Below are positions 48,769-57,626 of a stretch of DNA of 64,000 nucleotides, in pieces (within the stretch, counting starts at the first letter, position 1; each line of letters begins with the position of its first letter). The translations under genes were made by a program, and so were the position numbers. The DNA is taken from assembly GCF_015841355.1 (NCBI RefSeq), contig NZ_CP064908.1, positions 2,666,001-2,730,000 on the forward strand, given 5' to 3'. This DNA comes from Synechococcus sp. CBW1107 (lineage in GTDB: Bacteria > Cyanobacteriota > Cyanobacteriia > PCC-6307 > Cyanobiaceae). The notes beneath the pieces were generated by a model that made no database searches, had not been told where the DNA came from, and saw nothing but the letters and a program-made list of their open reading frames with translations.

Positions 48769-50603
48769 GTCAGACCCGATTCCGGCACCAGCCGTGACAC
48801 CCGCAGCCAGGGGCCCCAGGGATTGGCGACACCGACCAGGCGTACGCGCCGGGGCGACTCCTGAAGGCGCAGCCAGTGGTGCAGGCCTGGCTCCAGGGTG
48901 ATCAGCGGCCAGGGACGGCCAGGGCCCTCGAGGCTGTACCCCCCGGTGCCATCAGGCACCAGGGTGCCCGCGAAGACCTGTTGATGGGGTTCGGCCGGGG
49001 CCTGGAAGGGGCCCGGAGGCTCACTGCCGGCCAGGGTCCCCCGCGGCAGCAGCAACCCTGGATCCTGCAGGGCACGGCGCTGGCGGTCCTTCCATTCGGG
49101 ATGGTGCCAGGGGGTGTCCCACAGGGGCATCGGTCCTGCCGGCGCCGCGGGATCGCTGATCAGGGCCTCCTGCAGGAGCCGCACGTCGAGGGCGGCCGGC
49201 GCCCTTCCGGAGCTGACGCAGAGGGCTGCCGCTGCTCCGGCGGCCTGGCCGATGTTGAGGATCAACGGTTGCAGACGGGTGGCGCCGTTGGCCATGTGGC
49301 TGCAGCTGATGGCCTTGTCCGCGGCCAGCAGGTTGTCGCACTCGGCGCTCACCAGCGCCCCGTAGGGAACCATGAACGGGGTGCCGCTCCAGCGGCCACC
49401 CCAGCGACAGCTCTTCGGGGCCAGGGGCCAGTCCTCGCCGGGGTAGTGGTGATCATTGGCGTAGTTGCCCACCGCGATGGCGCTGCAGCGGCCCTCCTGA
49501 TCGAATGGGATCGGCCCGATCCAGGCCCCGTCGTCGTCGGAGGTGTTCTTGGCGCCGGCAGGGATCAGGGGAAGCAGATCCTGCTCCAGCACCAGGCGCT
49601 GGCCCACCAGCCGCCGGCCTTCCCGCCAGTAGGGCATCAGGGCCAGGGCCGATGGCCCAGCCAGCGCCGAGCGGTCCCCGGTGCCATCGGGGAACACTCG
49701 GGCCGGTTGCAGCCAACCGCCGGAGGCTTCGCTCAAAGCAGCGAGAAACGCCAGGCTGTGCTCCTGCATGGCTCGCTCCAGCTCGGCCTGGCCGGTGCAA
49801 TCGGCCTGGAAGGCACGCTCCAGGCCAACGTGCCAGTCGTTGCCGTGCAGGGGCCAGTTGAGCATCACCAACCCGCCGGGCAGGCGGCCGTAGCTGAGGG
49901 TGCGCTCCAGGCCGAACGACTCGGTGGCCCGCTCGAACGGGGCGGCCGGCACGGCTCCGTCCTGGCAGGACCCGGCCGATTCCTGGCCCAGCACCACCCA
50001 GGTGGGGGACTGAACGGGCTGGTGGCGGAAGAAGGGGTCCGTCTTCAGACGCTCGCGGGTCGGTGCGCTGGGCTCACCCCAGTCGTCGCTGGCCTCCCAG
50101 CCCAGGCGGAAAGGCACCTCCGCCAGGGGCAGAAGATCGCCGCGATCACTGCCGTCGATGGCGAGCTGCAGGGCCAGCCGCACCCGCTCCCCCTCGTGGT
50201 CCAGCACCATCGCCGTGAGCCGGGAGCCGGAGCGCTCCAGCTGTCGCAGCCGGCAGCCGCTCCACCAGCGCAGCCGGGGCTCCGCCGTCACCCAGTTCCG
50301 CAGGACCCGCTCGGCGCTGGCGGGCCGCCAGCCGAAACAGCTGACCCAGTTGTGGTCGAGACCCTCGGGCTCCTCGCGCTGCAGGGCCCGCAGCAGCGCA
50401 CCCCAGAGGCCGCTCTGCCAGGGACTGAGTTCATTCCCATCCGGGGCGCAGACCCCTGCCGCACTCACCATGCCCCCCAGCCAGGGCCCCGGGGTGAGCA
50501 GGAGGGTGTCGGCGCCGCCCCGGGCGGCCTGCAGGGCGGCGGTCACCCCGCCACTGCCGCCACCCCAGACCACCACGTCCGCCTGATCGTCTCGTGCTCC
50601 CAT
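48765..50603 (-). CDS. FAD-dependent oxidoreductase, substrate unknown
   Basis: The 612-aa product has an FAD-binding start, DVVVWGGGSGGVTAALQAAR, continuing to LLLTPGPWLGGMVSAAG, and a C-terminal half with FMVPYGALVSAECDNLLAAD and HMANGATRLQPLILNIGQAA, the FAD-binding pattern of the FAD_oxidored group related to xanthan lyase-like proteins. The substrate is not predictable. The ATG at 50603 is chosen over the frame to 50741, which overlaps the metG leader. The stop overlaps rnr's stop by 4 nt (TTAG). No signal peptide is evident. Confidence 0.75.
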   Translation of the reverse strand: MGARDDQADVVVWGGGSGGVTAALQAARGGADTLLLTPGPWLGGMVSAAGVCAPDGNELSPWQSGLWGALLRALQREEPEGLDHNWVSCFGWRPASAERVLRNWVTAEPRLRWWSGCRLRQLERSGSRLTAMVLDHEGERVRLALQLAIDGSDRGDLLPLAEVPFRLGWEASDDWGEPSAPTRERLKTDPFFRHQPVQSPTWVVLGQESAGSCQDGAVPAAPFERATESFGLERTLSYGRLPGGLVMLNWPLHGNDWHVGLERAFQADCTGQAELERAMQEHSLAFLAALSEASGGWLQPARVFPDGTGDRSALAGPSALALMPYWREGRRLVGQRLVLEQDLLPLIPAGAKNTSDDDGAWIGPIPFDQEGRCSAIAVGNYANDHHYPGEDWPLAPKSCRWGGRWSGTPFMVPYGALVSAECDNLLAADKAISCSHMANGATRLQPLILNIGQAAGAAAALCVSSGRAPAALDVRLLQEALISDPAAPAGPMPLWDTPWHHPEWKDRQRRALQDPGLLLPRGTLAGSEPPGPFQAPAEPHQQVFAGTLVPDGTGGYSLEGPGRPWPLITLEPGLHHWLRLQESPRRVRLVGVANPWGPWLRVSRLVPESGLT

Positions 50604-50746
50604 CGGGGTGGCTGTCTCCACGACCCCGATTGTGCCGATGCACCGGTCCGCCGCTGACCGGGGGAGGATCCCGGAGAGGCACTCGGTAGGATCCGGCCCC
50701 GGCGCAGGGCCGCTCTGGCGGCGCAGCGGGCCCTTCACCACCGCCG

Positions 50747-52336
50747 ATGACTTACACCCTCACCACTCCGCTCTATTACGTCAACGACAAGCCCCATCTC
50801 GGCAGCGCTTACACCACGCTGGCCTGTGATGCCCTGGCCCGCTTCCAGCGACTCATGGGGCGGAAGGTGGTGTTCATCACCGGCTGCGATGAGCACGGCC
50901 TCAAGATCCAGCGCACCGCCGAGGCGGCCGGGCTCACCCCCCAGGCCCACTGCGACCAGGTCAGCGATCAGTACCGGGCCCTGTGGCAGCGCTGGCAGAT
51001 CAGCCATGACCGCTTCATCCGCACCACCGAGCCACGTCACCGTCTGCTGGTGGAGCAGTTCTACCGGCGGGTGGAAGCGGCCGGTGATGTGGTGGAGGGG
51101 CGCCAGCGGGGCTGGTACTGCGTGGCCTGCGAGGAATTCAAGGACGACCCTCCCGAGGCCCGCACGCCCCAGTGCAGCACCCACCAGCGGCCCCTGGAAT
51201 GGCGTGACGAACTCAATCTCTTCTTCCGGCTCTCCCGCTACCAGCAGGCGGTCGAGGACCTGATCCAGCGACCGGGCTTCATCGCTCCCGCCAGCCGCCG
51301 CAGAGAGGTGGAGAACTTCGTGGCCCGGGGGCTGCGCGATTTTTCGATCTCCCGGCTGGATCTGCCCTGGGGGATTCCCGTGCCCGGGCATGAGGGCCAC
51401 ACGTTCTATGTGTGGTTCGACGCCCTGCTCGGCTACCTCACGGCCCTGCTGGAGCCAGGCGATCCGCCGGATCTGGGTCTCCTGGGCCAGCGGGGCTGGC
51501 CGGCGAGCATCCACGTGATCGGCAAGGACATCCTGCGCTTTCATGCGGTCTACTGGCCTGCGATGCTGCTCTCGGCAGGGCTCGACCTGCCCGAGCGGGT
51601 GTTCGGCCACGGCTTTCTCACCCGGGAGGGACAGAAGATGGGCAAATCCCTGGGCAACGTGCTCGATCCCGGGGAGCTGCTGGAGCGCTGCGGCCCCGAT
51701 GCCGTGCGCTGGTATCTGCTGCGCGACATCCCCTTCGGCGACGATGGCGACGTGCAGCAGCAACGCTTCAGCGATCTGGTCAACAACGACCTGGCCAACA
51801 CGATCGGCAACCTGCTCAACCGCACCTCCTCGATGGCCCGGCGCTGGTTCGATCAGGCTGTTCCCACTCCCAGTGAGGCCGTGGGCAGCAGCCATCCGCT
51901 GGCCCAGGCGGCTCAGCTGGCCCGCGAGCAGGTGATCGAAGGCATGGAACGGCTGGATTTCCGCCAGGCCGCCGTCGCCGCCCTGCAGCTCGCCATCAGC
52001 GCCAATGGCTACCTCAACGACCAGGCTCCCTGGAGCCGGATGAAGCAGGAGGGTCAGCGGCAGCAGGTGGCCGACGATCTCTATGCGGTGCTGGAGGCCT
52101 CCAGGCAGGTGGCGTTGCTGCTGGCCCCGATCCTTCCCGATCTCTCAGCCCGCATGCTGCTTCAGCTGAATCAGACTCTGGCCCCCAGTGGTGCCGCGGC
52201 TGGGGGTCAGAGCGGCCCCGATGGCGCTCGGCTCCCGTGGCAGGAGCGCCTGACCTGGGGATCCCTGGCGGCGGGAACCCCACTGCCGGAGCCTGAGCCG
52301 GTGATGGCCCGCCTGGACCTGGACGGCCCGCTGTGA
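50747..52336 (+). CDS. metG: Methionyl-tRNA synthetase
   Basis: MetG charges tRNA-Met. The 529-aa class I enzyme starts with TYTLTTPLYYVNDKPHLGSA, where PHLGS is the HIGH-type motif, and has the KMSKS-type loop in GQKMGKSLGNVLDP. A zinc-type region is seen (RGWYCVACEEF with paired Cys, later PQCSTHQRPLEW), and the anticodon-binding helices follow. No C-terminal dimerisation (Arc1-type) domain is present. The product overlaps the next gene by GTGA. The window's tRNA-Met gene lies 6.5 kb away. Confidence 0.95.
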   Translation: MTYTLTTPLYYVNDKPHLGSAYTTLACDALARFQRLMGRKVVFITGCDEHGLKIQRTAEAAGLTPQAHCDQVSDQYRALWQRWQISHDRFIRTTEPRHRLLVEQFYRRVEAAGDVVEGRQRGWYCVACEEFKDDPPEARTPQCSTHQRPLEWRDELNLFFRLSRYQQAVEDLIQRPGFIAPASRRREVENFVARGLRDFSISRLDLPWGIPVPGHEGHTFYVWFDALLGYLTALLEPGDPPDLGLLGQRGWPASIHVIGKDILRFHAVYWPAMLLSAGLDLPERVFGHGFLTREGQKMGKSLGNVLDPGELLERCGPDAVRWYLLRDIPFGDDGDVQQQRFSDLVNNDLANTIGNLLNRTSSMARRWFDQAVPTPSEAVGSSHPLAQAAQLAREQVIEGMERLDFRQAAVAALQLAISANGYLNDQAPWSRMKQEGQRQQVADDLYAVLEASRQVALLLAPILPDLSARMLLQLNQTLAPSGAAAGGQSGPDGARLPWQERLTWGSLAAGTPLPEPEPVMARLDLDGPL

Positions 52337-53469
52337 GGACCGCGCTGGCACGGGCCCTGATCGTCGGACTTCCCCTGGTGGCCTTGCTGGGCTGCGAGCG
52401 CAAGGCCATCAAGCCCAAGGACCCCCAACCCTTCGTGTTCCGTTCGCTCAACCTGCGCCAGCAGGATGGCAAGGGTCGCCCCGCCTGGGAGCTCATCAGC
52501 CCGCAGGCCCGTTACGACCTGCAGCGCCGCGTGGCCCGCGCCACTGAACCCCGCGGGGTGATCTATGCCGCCGGCAAGCCCCGCTACAAGGTGGAGGCCA
52601 CCAGTGGCCTGGTGATCAACGACGGGGAGGTCATCCAGCTGGAAGGCAAGGTGCGCATCGTGGTGCTCGGCCCCAGGGGCTCGGTGATCAGTGGTGACCG
52701 GGTGCGCTGGACACCGAGCCGGAGCCTGATGGAGATCGACCGGAAGCCTCTGCTCACGGAACGCCAGAGCCGGCTGAGCGCCACCACGGCCCGTTTCCTG
52801 CTCGACAAGGACAAGCTGGAGCTGCGGGGCACGACCCGCCTGCAGCAGCCGGAGATCGATCTGCGCGTGAGCCGGGCCGATTGGCTGGCCGACACCGGGG
52901 CCCTGATGGCGGCAGGCCCGGTGAAGGGGGAGCGGCGTCCGGCGGGCGAGAAGGGCACCGTCCAGACCGTCACCGGCTCCGCGCTGGAAGGAAACACCCG
53001 TGAGGAGGTGGTGGATCTGCTGGCCCCCGTCCGCTTCGTCGATCCCTCCCGCAAGGCGGTGCTCGAGGCCCAGCGCACCCGCTGGAACTCCAAGGAGCAG
53101 GTGCTCAGCACGGCCCTGCCCTTCACCGGCGTGGTCGATCAGCTGCACGTGGCCGGCGACTCCCTGAGGATGCTTCTCGGGGAGAAGACGGCGATCATTC
53201 CCAGCGGCTGCCGCCTGAAGCAACCCGGCGAGCGGCTTCAGGCCAGGGAATGTCGCTGGAACTGGGGTACCCAGGCCATCGAAGCCCGCGGCTCCGTTCA
53301 GCTGGAGCGGGATCAGAACCAGCAGATCACCCGCAGTGAGCAGCTGTTCGGAAAGGTCGGAGACAAGGGCCAGGCGGAGTTCACGACCCCGGGGGGACGG
53401 GTGTTCTCGGAACTGAAGGTGCCTCCTCCTTCGAAGGAGCGGCGCCAGCCTGCTCCAGTGACGTTCTGA
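52333..53469 (+). CDS. LptC-like periplasmic lipoprotein
   Basis: The 378-aa protein has a lipoprotein signal ending LPLVALLGCERK with the modified Cys at 20. The body is beta-rich, repeating short strands of the LptC/OstA jellyroll type (GLVINDGEVIQLEGKVRIV, ATTARFLLDKDKLELRGTTR, GDRVRWTPSRSLMEID). I infer a role in lipopolysaccharide transport, in which LptC links the inner-membrane ABC complex to LptA, but it is long for LptC and could include LptA-like repeats. It starts with GTG inside the metG stop. Its 3' end overlaps the opposite-strand CCB gene by 89 nt. Confidence 0.78.
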   Translation: MRTALARALIVGLPLVALLGCERKAIKPKDPQPFVFRSLNLRQQDGKGRPAWELISPQARYDLQRRVARATEPRGVIYAAGKPRYKVEATSGLVINDGEVIQLEGKVRIVVLGPRGSVISGDRVRWTPSRSLMEIDRKPLLTERQSRLSATTARFLLDKDKLELRGTTRLQQPEIDLRVSRADWLADTGALMAAGPVKGERRPAGEKGTVQTVTGSALEGNTREEVVDLLAPVRFVDPSRKAVLEAQRTRWNSKEQVLSTALPFTGVVDQLHVAGDSLRMLLGEKTAIIPSGCRLKQPGERLQARECRWNWGTQAIEARGSVQLERDQNQQITRSEQLFGKVGDKGQAEFTTPGGRVFSELKVPPPSKERRQPAPVTF

Positions 53470-54064
53470 GCTTCTCGGCCCAGCCTTCGATCCAGAGCTC
53501 ATCGCTGCGGCTGAAGCAGCGCGGCGACCAGCCTCCGGCCAGCAGCCAGCCCTCGCCGCCCAGGGGTTGCACCAGCACGGCGGGCGTGCCCTCAGGCAGG
53601 CAGTGGAACTCGTCGCGGCCCGGGTAGAGCTTCAGGTTCACCAGGGAGATCGCCCGGCCGCAGCTGGTGGCCCGACGGCAGATCTCCCCGGGCTCGAAGG
53701 GAGAGCTGCCCAGCAGACCCCGCCGCAGCAGGGTCCTGCCCCGCCAGTGGATCAGCAGGCTGGCGGCCGGGGTGGCGGTGAGCAGCAGACGGCTCCCCCA
53801 GGCCAGTTCCAGCCCGAGGTCCTGGGCCATCTGGGGATCCAGCTCCAGCCCCTGCTCCCCCTGCAGCTCCACCCGTTCGGGGGCGAGTGGCACCGCCCGG
53901 GTCCAGAGGACGGCCACCAGCATCAGGCCCACCGCCATCAGGCTGGCGAGCACCCCGGCGCGCTCCAGAGCCGGGTTCAGCTCAGTCGCGGTGAGCTGAT
54001 TGAGCAGACAGAGCCCCAGTCCGACGACCCCTGCCGCCAGGGTGAAACGGGCCGGGGTGGGCAT
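53381..54064 (-). CDS. CCB2/CCB4-like cofactor assembly protein of complex C subunit B
   Basis: The 227-aa product fits the CCB2/CCB4 family that attaches haem c(n) to cytochrome b6 of the b6f complex in cyanobacteria and plastids. It has two hydrophobic N-terminal helices (RFTLAAGVVGLGLCLLNQL and GVLASLMAVGLMLVAVLW), then a soluble domain (SLLIHWRGRTLLRRGLLG, FEPGEICRRATSCGRAISLV, LKLYPGRDEFHCLPEG). I use the ATG at 54064; an ATG at 54094 is an alternative. The 3' end overlaps the LptC-like gene by 89 nt. Assignment is by overall resemblance. Confidence 0.72.
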   Translation of the reverse strand: MPTPARFTLAAGVVGLGLCLLNQLTATELNPALERAGVLASLMAVGLMLVAVLWTRAVPLAPERVELQGEQGLELDPQMAQDLGLELAWGSRLLLTATPAASLLIHWRGRTLLRRGLLGSSPFEPGEICRRATSCGRAISLVNLKLYPGRDEFHCLPEGTPAVLVQPLGGEGWLLAGGWSPRCFSRSDELWIEGWAEKLRTSLEQAGAAPSKEEAPSVPRTPVPPGS

Positions 54065-54176
54065 GGCCGGGGGGGACGGTCTGGGGTTCAGCATGAACGC
54101 TGACACGGATTCGAGTCGCCAGCCTGTCCACTCCCCGGACACCTTGCTGAAATGGGAGGCCCCCTGCCCCCGCCCC

Positions 54177-54584
54177 ATGGATGCCAGTCAGGCCTTTGCC
54201 GCCATCGCCCTGGCTGCGGTCGCCTGCGACGGAAGCCTGGGCCTCGAGGAGGCCAAGGCCCTGCGTGGGGCCCTGCAGTACCGCAGTCCCTACGCCGACC
54301 TCTCCGATCTGGCCATGGGTGAACTGTTCGATTCCCTTCTGGCCGACCTGCGCCAGGGGGGAGTGGAGGAGCTGGTCAGGGCCGCCGTGCCGGTTCTGAC
54401 CGGCGGGCAGCGCGAAACGGCCCTGGCGGTGGCTGCTCAGCTCGTCCACAGCGACCGGGTGGTCAGCTCCAGCGAGCTGGTGTTTCTGCAGAGCCTGGCG
54501 GTTCAGCTCGACCTGCCCGGCGGCAAGGCCGGACAGATCCTCGCGGCGATTGAGGCCCTGAACCGCGACAGCCTGGCCAGCTGA
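54177..54584 (+). CDS. TerB-like protein
   Basis: The 135-aa all-helical product resembles the tellurite-resistance TerB fold: FAAIALAAVACDGSLGLEEA, later LALAVAAQLVHSDRVVSSSE, each with acidic metal-binding-type residues (CDGSLGLEE and SDRVVSSSE). TerB proteins bind Ca2+ or other metals; the role here is unknown. The ATG at 54177 matches the family; the open frame from 54000 is antisense to the CCB gene and is excluded. The next gene begins 39 nt later. Confidence 0.7.
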   Translation: MDASQAFAAIALAAVACDGSLGLEEAKALRGALQYRSPYADLSDLAMGELFDSLLADLRQGGVEELVRAAVPVLTGGQRETALAVAAQLVHSDRVVSSSELVFLQSLAVQLDLPGGKAGQILAAIEALNRDSLAS

Positions 54585-54623
54585 GGGCAAACTGTGGGGC
54601 AACGACCAAATCCTTCGCTGCCC

Positions 54624-55298
54624 GTGCGTCTGCCGATCCGAGTCCTGGCTTCGCTCACCGCCCTGGTGGTGTCCCTTCTGGCCGCTGTCCCCGCCGCCTG
54701 GGCCGTGGGAATCCGCGACCTGCCCACGCCACCGACCTCGCAGCATCTGATCGATACGGCCGGGCTGTTCAGCCGCGCCACCTCGGCGGAGCTGGAGCGT
54801 CGCCTGGCCGATCTGGAGAGTGCCCACGTGCAGGCCCGGCTGCTCACGGTTCCCCGCCTCGACTACGGCCTTGAACTCGACGCCCTCGGCAGGCAGGCGC
54901 TGGAGACCTGGTCGGCCGAGGAGCCCAGTTCCGGTGCTTCGCTGCTGGTGCTGATCGACGCCCAGACCAACACCGCCGCCGTGGTAGCCAGTCCCGAGCT
55001 GCTGGAGCAACTGCCGGCCTCACTGTTGCGCGACACCGCCGCCAGCACCATGGCCGTCCCTCTGCGCCTGGGCACCCGCTACCGCCAGGCCTCCCTCGAT
55101 GCCCTCGACCGCCTGGGCACCGTGCTGCAGGGCGGTGAGGATCCCGGACCGCCCGTGGAGGAGACAGCCGCCCCCGTGGTGAGCAACATTCCCACCCGCG
55201 AGGAGACCGCCAACAGCAACGGTTTTCAGTGGGTGATCGTGCTGCTGGTGGTGGGGACGATCGTGCCGATGCTCACCTGGTGGGTTTTCTCCCGCTGA
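54624..55298 (+). CDS. TPM domain protein, exported and C-terminally anchored
   Basis: The 224-aa product has a signal peptide (RVLASLTALVVSLLAAVPAA) followed by a TPM domain (LIDTAGLFSRATSAELERRL, GASLLVLIDAQTNTAAVV), a disordered Pro/Glu linker, and a C-terminal membrane helix (WVIVLLVVGTIVPMLTWWVF). TPM proteins in cyanobacteria and chloroplasts (Psb32, TLP18.3) assist photosystem II repair; this may be one, but other TPM members exist. The GTG at 54624 gives a clean signal peptide; the GTG at 54594 adds ten residues. It lies 6 nt before pxcA. Confidence 0.78.
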   Translation: MRLPIRVLASLTALVVSLLAAVPAAWAVGIRDLPTPPTSQHLIDTAGLFSRATSAELERRLADLESAHVQARLLTVPRLDYGLELDALGRQALETWSAEEPSSGASLLVLIDAQTNTAAVVASPELLEQLPASLLRDTAASTMAVPLRLGTRYRQASLDALDRLGTVLQGGEDPGPPVEETAAPVVSNIPTREETANSNGFQWVIVLLVVGTIVPMLTWWVFSR

Positions 55299-55304
55299 TC
55301 ACCG

Positions 55305-56447
55305 ATGGCCCTGCGCGACTGGATGGGTACGTTCGGCAAGGCGCGCAGCAGCGATCTTGTTCACCGGCTGGAGAGTGCCTATGAAGCTGCACTGCTGATC
55401 CAGAGCATCGAGATCGAGTTCTTCGCCGATCGTCCCGTCCGCACCGATCTGGACCTGAGCGTGCCCCCCCAGGTGCGCAACCAGATGCTGCGCCGGTTCC
55501 GGGCGGCCCTGCAGGTCTGCCGCGAAAGCCTCGAGGAGCTCCAGCCCCGCCGCCATGAACTGGATTCCCAGCAGCAGCGTCAGCTGCAGCTGGTCGAGTC
55601 CGTCGAAGCCCGCTACAGCTCGCGACAGGACACGATCAGCCTCAGCCGCAGACCGGACCTGCTTCCCCGCAGCCTGGTGGGTGCCGTGGAGCGGGTTCGC
55701 CAGCAGCTGGATCCTCAGGCCGAGGCCACCGTGGTGGCGGGTTTCAGGCGCCGGCGCGACACCACGCTGGTGTCCCTGCGCATCCTGCTGCTGCTCGTGC
55801 TGGTTCCCCTGCTGATGCAGCAGGCCAGCCGTTCCTTCGTGATCTCCCCCCTGGTGGATCGCTTCGCGCCCGATGTGCCTTTTCTGAGTTACACCAAGCC
55901 ACAGCTGGAGGAGGTGGCCGTGGAGAAGCTGCGCATCTACAAGGAGGAGATCGAGTTTGCCGCCCTGCTCAAGGGCTCGGTGCTGCCCACCAACGAGGAG
56001 CTGCACCAGGCCCTGGCGCTCCGGGCCGAGGAGCTCAAGCAGGAGGCGGACAGTCAGAGCACTCGTGCCATCAAGAACGTGATTTCCGATGTGTTCGCCT
56101 TGCTGGGTTTCGCTCTGGTCTGTGTCTTCGGCCAGGAGGAAATCCGTGTTCTGCGAGGGTTCCTCGATGAACTTGTCTATGGGCTGAGCGACAGTGCCAA
56201 GGCCTTTTCTATCATTCTATTCACCGATATCTTTGTGGGGTTTCATAGCCCAGAGGGGTGGACTGTTCTGCTTGATGGTGTGGCCAACCACTTTGGTCTG
56301 CCGCAGCGAGAGAACTTTATTCTTCTGTTCATCGCCACGTTTCCAGTGATTCTTGCGACGATTTTCAAGTATTGGATCTTCCGCTATCTCAACCGTGTTT
56401 CGCCATCCTCTGTGGCCACTCTCCGCAACATGAATGGCGGTGGTTGA
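55305..56447 (+). CDS. pxcA: Proton extrusion protein PxcA (CemA/CotA family)
   Basis: The 380-aa product matches PxcA, needed for light-induced Na+-dependent proton release and pH control; the plastid equivalent is CemA. Its C-terminal half has several hydrophobic helices (LVSLRILLLLVLVPLLMQQA, then VFALLGFALVCVFG, then ENFILLFIATFPVILATIFK) and the motif SDSAKAFSIILFTDIFVGFH, plus SPEGWTVLLDGVANHFGLP. G+C falls in the last third: lines 56221-56340 are near 50%, against 73% at 55681-55740. The next gene overlaps the end by 14 nt. Confidence 0.9.
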   Translation: MALRDWMGTFGKARSSDLVHRLESAYEAALLIQSIEIEFFADRPVRTDLDLSVPPQVRNQMLRRFRAALQVCRESLEELQPRRHELDSQQQRQLQLVESVEARYSSRQDTISLSRRPDLLPRSLVGAVERVRQQLDPQAEATVVAGFRRRRDTTLVSLRILLLLVLVPLLMQQASRSFVISPLVDRFAPDVPFLSYTKPQLEEVAVEKLRIYKEEIEFAALLKGSVLPTNEELHQALALRAEELKQEADSQSTRAIKNVISDVFALLGFALVCVFGQEEIRVLRGFLDELVYGLSDSAKAFSIILFTDIFVGFHSPEGWTVLLDGVANHFGLPQRENFILLFIATFPVILATIFKYWIFRYLNRVSPSSVATLRNMNGGG

Positions 56448-57000
56448 GCAGCCTGCCGGGGCCGGACTGACTCTGGTGAGTGGCCCCAGCCGCAGTGGCA
56501 AGAGCCGCTGGGCCGAGCATCTGGCGGCCGGCAGCGGCCGTCCGGTGCTCTACGTCGCCACAGGAGCCCTGGCTGCGGATGATCCCGCCTGGCAGCAGCG
56601 CCTGCAGCTGCACCGGCGACGCCGACCCGGGCACTGGATCACCTGGGAGGTGGAAGGGGAGCTGGAGTCGGCCCTGGGTCGTGCACCGGCGGATCACCAG
56701 GTGCTGATCGATTCCCTCGGCACCTGGCTGGCTCATCATCTCGATCTCGAGGCCGAGGCCTGGGAGCAACGGCAGCTGGGCCTGCTGGAGGCACTGGTGA
56801 GCTGCTGCGCCCCCCTGCTGATCGTGACGGAGGAGACCGGCTGGGGTGTGGTGCCTCCCACCGCGATCGGCGGCCGTTTCCGGGACCGGCTGGGCGGCCT
56901 GCAACAACGGCTCCAGCCCCTGGCCCGGGCCAGCTGGCTGGTGATCCAGGGTCGCGCTCTGGATCTGCACGCCCTGAGCCAGGCGGTGCCGGACCGTTGA
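56434..57000 (+). CDS. cobU: Adenosylcobinamide kinase / adenosylcobinamide-phosphate guanylyltransferase
   Basis: CobU phosphorylates adenosylcobinamide and attaches GMP in the nucleotide-loop assembly of cobalamin. The 188-aa protein has the Walker A TLVSGPSRSGKSRWAEHL, VLYVATGALAADDPAW, a RPGHWITWEVEGELESAL segment, QVLIDSLGTWLAHHL (Walker B-type) and a VTEETGWGVVPPTAIGGRFR block that are family signatures. The start is an ATG at 56434, overlapping pxcA by 14 nt. It overlaps trmL with TTGA. Together with cobN, cobW and the riboswitch it belongs to the B12 theme of this window. Confidence 0.9.
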   Translation: MAVVEQPAGAGLTLVSGPSRSGKSRWAEHLAAGSGRPVLYVATGALAADDPAWQQRLQLHRRRRPGHWITWEVEGELESALGRAPADHQVLIDSLGTWLAHHLDLEAEAWEQRQLGLLEALVSCCAPLLIVTEETGWGVVPPTAIGGRFRDRLGGLQQRLQPLARASWLVIQGRALDLHALSQAVPDR

Positions 57001-57482
57001 GCGCCCTTCCCCGGGTGGTGCTGTATCAGCCGCAGATTCCGCCCAACACCGGCAATGTGGCCCGCACCTGCGCCGCCACCGGGGCGGAGCTCCACCTGAT
57101 CGAACCGCTGGGGTTCAGCCTCGACGACCGCCAGCTCAAGCGGGCCGGTCTCGACTACTGGCCCTGGGTGCCGTTGCACGTCCATCCCGGCGTCGAGGCC
57201 CTGCGCGCGGAGCAGCGGCGGCGGGGAGGACGGCTGCTGGCGTTGAGCAGCCAGGCCGATCAGCCCTACCAGCATTGCCGTTACCGCAGCGACGACTGGC
57301 TGCTCTTCGGCCGGGAGAGCGACGGTCTGCCGCCGGAGCTGCTGGAGCAGGCCGACCGGCGGCTGACGATCCCCATGCCCGGCTCCGTTCGCCATGGCGG
57401 CGGGGTGCGCAGCCTCAATCTCTCCGTCTCGGTGGCCGTGGTGCTGTTCGAGGCCCTGCGCCAGCTGGAGACAGGGGTCTGA
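56997..57482 (+). CDS. trmL: tRNA (cytidine/uridine(34)-2'-O)-methyltransferase (SpoU family)
   Basis: The 161-aa SPOUT enzyme methylates the wobble ribose of tRNA-Leu. It has VVLYQPQIPPNTGNVARTCA (motif 1), AGLDYWPWVPLHVHP, LFGRESDGLPPELLEQADRR (motif 2) and RSLNLSVSVAVVLFEALRQL (motif 3). The TTG start overlaps the cobU stop. Length is typical of TrmL. SpoU paralogs are hard to separate, but this size and motif set point to TrmL. Confidence 0.88.
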   Translation: MSALPRVVLYQPQIPPNTGNVARTCAATGAELHLIEPLGFSLDDRQLKRAGLDYWPWVPLHVHPGVEALRAEQRRRGGRLLALSSQADQPYQHCRYRSDDWLLFGRESDGLPPELLEQADRRLTIPMPGSVRHGGGVRSLNLSVSVAVVLFEALRQLETGV

Positions 57483-57626
57483 GCGATCAGCCGCTTCCTG
57501 GATCGTCCATGACGATCCAGGGGCTGGCCCCAGAGGCTTGTGCCCGATGGTTCATGCCGCTACCCTCGGCGCGGCTCGGGGATGGTGGCTTCTCCACCGG
57601 GCCTTGTCCGACGGGTGAATTTCTGC

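Noticed and set aside
48876-50657. 593-codon plus-strand frame
   Set aside because: Antisense to the FAD oxidoreductase and without features.
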